DNA from: Bursaphelenchus xylophilus
Lineage: Eukaryota > Nematoda > Chromadorea > Rhabditida > Aphelenchoididae
Assembly: GCA_904066235.2 (NCBI GenBank)
Contig: CAJFCV020000006.1
Location: 2,914,001 to 2,978,000, forward strand
Length of the DNA stretch: 64,000 nt
Reading direction: 5' to 3'
Below, one piece after another: positions 60,533-64,000 of the stretch. The number at the start of each line of letters is the position of its first letter. The first letter of the stretch is position 1. Both the position numbers and the translations under genes were made by a program. The notes beneath the pieces were generated by a model. It ran no database searches and was not told the origin of the DNA. It worked only from the letters and a program-made list of their open reading frames with translations.

Positions 60533-63500
60533 TGCCGGCCCACCTCGTTTCGAGCAAACGACCCGCAGCCACGGAACTACGTGCCGACTACAATTTGAAG
60601 ACCAAAAACTACCAGGGACTTCAAATCTACACTTTGTATTGTAACTTCAAATATAGACAATTGAACCGTGTGTGGTATGTTCAAGGGTTGGAATGTAGGT
60701 GGAATACGAGACTCAATGGTTCATCTGAAAGTGGACCAGACTTTAAAATGTTGTAAACACAAATGTATATTATTATCGAAACAGCTCGCACCACTAATTT
60801 TGCGTGTAAATGACAAGAAATTTGAGGATAAGTTGTTATTAGAGACATTTCTTTAGCGCGTCCTTTTGCAAGGGTGTTTACTGTGAGAGAGAAAATGATG
60901 TTATAACATGGATCATTGGGGTTGCTTTTCCAATTTATAAATGTTTCAAATCATAGTGAAAAAATGAAAAGATATTGTAAGGCCTGACATACGAACTGAC
61001 TCAACATTAAAACCCTAATGTAAATATGAACCGGGATGCTGAGTGAACATGAAATTTGGCAAATTTTGGCCGTATTTCAATGAAATTGGAAAAACAAGGA
61101 TGTATGAGATTACATAACATTTCACAATATGTGTACAAAATAAGGAAGTATAGGATTACGCAGGAGTGTGCTACATCCTAGACACCAAAAAGAAACTATT
61201 AACGCCTAAAGGCCAAATTTTCAACCCATATTATACCGTTTGTTTTTCTTGGCTAGCCGAAACAAAACTTGCTTCTTCAGAAAATAATAATTTTTAAAGT
61301 CAACGTTTTTTCTCCATAGAACTCTTGCTGATAAATTTTGACATCTGTCGTCTTTTGATCAATAGATGGTGTGTGGACCAGACAGGACCACACGTAGTAA
61401 ATATAAATACTGCATTCGTTACGACATGTAACATATTTGTTGCAGAATGTTAATCATTCGAGGCAGGGGCGGGGCCCGCTGTTGGCTCGACCCGGGATCG
61501 TTTCCAACTCGTTCGGCAATGCCCCAGAGCCATGAGCAGTACGGACGAAACGTCTAAACGGCTCACAACGTCTAAACTGCGCATTGTCAGGAAATGCGCT
61601 GGATTGATATGGATTCTGTATTCTGCCCCGACATTGTCTATGAGCCGAGTTTTTCCTCGAAAAAGTCCATACATCACGGTTACCGTATTAGTATACTAAT
61701 GGTGATAATATATTTATATCCACTTTCAGTAGGTCAAAAATAAAGACATAAAGTGAAGATTGTAGCCACTTAGAACTTCCTCAATAAAAACAGCCGTAAG
61801 CATGAGTTTTAGCCCTTTTCCGACTTGGCTACAGCGGCAAGGCACGATATTTTTGAGAAACAATGATCTATTCCCAGAACTGCATAATCTAAACTACCCA
61901 TAAGCACGCTTTTAGGGACGTTTCAAGACAATAATAAGTATAAAAAAAGTTGAGAGTGAGTAATTCAAATTGCACCTTCCGACAGGTTTTGGATATGGTC
62001 CGCCTCATGGTATGACGCCGTTTATTTTCAGACCAAAAATGTGACTTGCCATAAGGAATGAGTTGAACGGAACATAAACTAATTATTTATTTCCGGAGGG
62101 TGAGTAAAAAGGGTGGTTACAACCTGGAGCTGAGACGGTAACCAGCGGCTCAAAAAAATGAAAAAAGTGAAGGATCTGATGCCTATCAGTCTGTCGGGAA
62201 AACAATGTGGATTCGTCGCGATTTTTACTAGTCTCGGTCCTGGGATTTTTTTGCGAGTCTACGCTGTGCATGAACCTGAAAAGTGCGTCCGTAGAATTTT
62301 TTTCGCCGGCGTCGCGGGTGCAATCCCCGAAAAGTGCATGTCGCTAGTGCAAAAACGGGCAATCGCCGCGGTGCGTGCGAAAAAAAGGGTTGAATGCACT
62401 GTGCAAATTCTACGGACTTTATGTCGCGACTAGTATTATCATCGGTTTGCGACGGCAACGGGAAGTTTGATGCGCGGCTGCGACGGGGAGGCATTTTGCT
62501 GTGGAAAATCCACGTTATTTTTTCGACAGGTTGGTATACTATAATAAGGTTTTAAGTGAGATTTGCGATAAACATTTTGTCGCATTCGGGTAAAACGATT
62601 CTTGCTAAAAATCTTGGCCTTAAAGGACCAGTCCGCTTACTATTAAATCGCCCTTTTACGGCTTGGGAAGCCAACCGTCACAAAAAAACGTTTTTGGTAT
62701 TTTGCCGCGGAAAAAAATTAGCAAAATTGCAAGGGTACAAGAAGTACTGGTAAGTATCTATAGAATATAAAGTTGAAATGTTACCGGTACAATAGACAAA
62801 GGAATCTTCTGTACACTTGGTTTCCCAGGCTGTACAAAGCGCCATTCAAAAGTAGCCCTTTGAGACGTTGATAGCCATAGATACCAATGCAATTTATTGT
62901 AAAAATTTACAACACCAAAGAGTTAGAATTAGAAAAAGTTACAGCACTGTAGCCTCGTCAACGCCAGCAAACTTTTTTCGTCTCAATCTAACAGCAATAC
63001 GTACACTCACATTTCTGAAATTGCTGACAAATACCATTCATTTGCATGCAAATTGCATCAAAAAAAAACTTTTCTGCTAAAGTCAAATAGTGGAAAAATT
63101 AATGTCGTCACAAACGCCGAAACTGTTTTCAATGTAAAAATGCACTTTGTAAACCTACATAGATCTTTTTATACGAAATTTCCAGGAATTTTACTAATTG
63201 GGAAAGTATAGCGCTCAGAGAACAACTCGCAGTTTTCCATGATATTTGCATGTGCATTCCGTCTAGGCCACACAGCAACTGTTTAGAACTTTACTTTAGG
63301 TTTTAAAGAGGCAACACATTAAAATGATCTTTGTCGATCAGAGAGTACGCAAAATGCGGAGCGCTCAGAGAAGAAACGTTTTTTTCTAATTGTCAGTGGA
63401 AGGTGGGTCATTAATAAGCAAATATTGTATGTACTGTGATGGACCTAATCCTGTCGCCAAGGGAAGGCAGAAATTTTACGGAAATTTTACTCCCTCCTGG

Positions 63501-63634
63501 AGACAAAATCGCACATTTTTGGCGGCTCTATCAAGTCCCAAACTGCAGATACTACCGGCAAAAATGGAGTGACCTAGCTTTCGCTGATGCCCTTTTAAGA
63601 AAAGGATAACCTCAAATAATGCATTACTTGTAAC
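60533..63634. other. 3.1-kb region without a supported gene
   Basis: It contains a weak 74-codon minus-strand frame at 61450-61674, a divergent family C-like element at 62186-62536, a degenerate family D remnant (about 63240-63400) and a fragment of a family A left end at about 63433-63462. No splice-supported coding sequence was found. Confidence 0.45.
62186..62536. mobile_element. long, diverged relative of family C
   Basis: The left end ATCAGTCTGTCGGGAAAACA matches family C. The right end is GTTATTTTTTCGACAGGTTG. The 350-bp interior is unrelated to normal copies and contains its own inverted words (CTACGGACTTTATGTCGCGA against CGTCGCGATTTTTACTAG). Confidence 0.5.
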
Positions 63635-63890
63635 CAGAGATTGCCACGGCCAAAATTTTGACTCCGGCTCCGGTTCTTAGCAGCGCCGTAGGCGAGGGCA
63701 AATTAATAATATTTTTCCAAAAATAAAAGTTGTTAGTGCCAGACATGACCTACCCAACGTTTTTGAGCCAAATCGTAAGTACGCGACGCATCCTTCCCAG
63801 TATTTTTTCAAGCAATTGGTTTAACAAGATCACGAAGTTCACTTTCTGAAACTACTTTCTGAACGCTGCCGAGAGCCGTGGCAATCTCTG
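63635..63890. mobile_element. family F GGCTCC-rich element copy 3
   Basis: CAGAGATTGCCACGGCCAAA to GAGCCGTGGCAATCTCTG. The centre (GTTAGTGCCAGACATGACCT) is homologous to the centre of copy 2; the GGCTCC arrays are shortened. Confidence 0.7.
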
Positions 63891-64000
63891 TTTGTAACTT
63901 ATAATTTTGTTTCAAAATTTGATGACAAAGCCATTTCCTCTATCTTACCGTATCCCTATGTCATTTACTATATCAGTTTTTAACTAACTTTTTTAAACGA

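Noticed and set aside
61450..61674. 74-codon minus-strand frame with normal-looking codon use
   Set aside because: No neighbour exons, poly(A) signal or homology; kept only as a remark on the region.

Overview
The window is nuclear DNA of a rhabditid nematode, probably Caenorhabditis or a close relative. The evidence is the short GT...AG introns (about 40-60 bp) with TTTTCAG acceptors, apparent spliced-leader acceptors directly before start codons, nematode-type gene content (a mup-4-like EGF/vWA membrane protein, a tandem pair of HMIT-type transporters, FES/FER-like SH2 kinases, a sra-superfamily chemoreceptor) and a heavy load of palindromic MITEs. The species cannot be named from the sequence alone. 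I built the gene models by hand from splice sites and checked that reading frame is kept across every junction.

Layout. At 1-334 (+) lies the 3' end of an SLC35F6-like transporter gene. It converges on a large mup-4-like gene at 527-17540 (-), which has 18 exons and 1904 codons: signal peptide, about two dozen EGF-like modules, a vWA domain, a SEA domain, one membrane helix and a cytoplasmic tail. Most of its length is introns filled with mobile DNA, including a broken superfamily-1 helicase gene inside a terminal-inverted-repeat element on the opposite strand (intron 16) and a 2.2-kb element carrying decayed repeat exons (intron 4). After a 3.7-kb intergenic stretch comes a small unrecognised membrane protein gene (21279-22811, -), then two tandem HMIT-type proton/myo-inositol transporter genes (23890-27127 and 34068-40195, both -), separated by repeat-rich DNA that includes a long inverted-repeat element. 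The second transporter has a 3.8-kb intron holding an inverted repeat with tRNA-like Pol III boxes.

From 40.2 to 45.4 kb there is little except a decayed mariner transposon. A 216-aa coiled-coil gene (45397-46607, -) sits head to head with the first of three tandem SH2-tyrosine kinase genes (46918-48817, 49189-52422 and 53282-56454, all +). Copies 1 and 3 are intact. Copy 2 is broken by a 1494-bp inverted-repeat element inserted in a coding exon with a 5-bp target duplication. Copy 3 carries a 1-kb palindromic element in an intron. A serpentine chemoreceptor gene (56923-60532, -) follows, and the last 3.4 kb holds only repeats and weak ORFs.

The main interest is the mobile-element biology: datable insertions whose empty sites can be read from paralogous kinase copies, long-arm fold-back elements, gene pieces carried inside inverted repeats, and a MITE lying four bases from a mup-4 splice donor.
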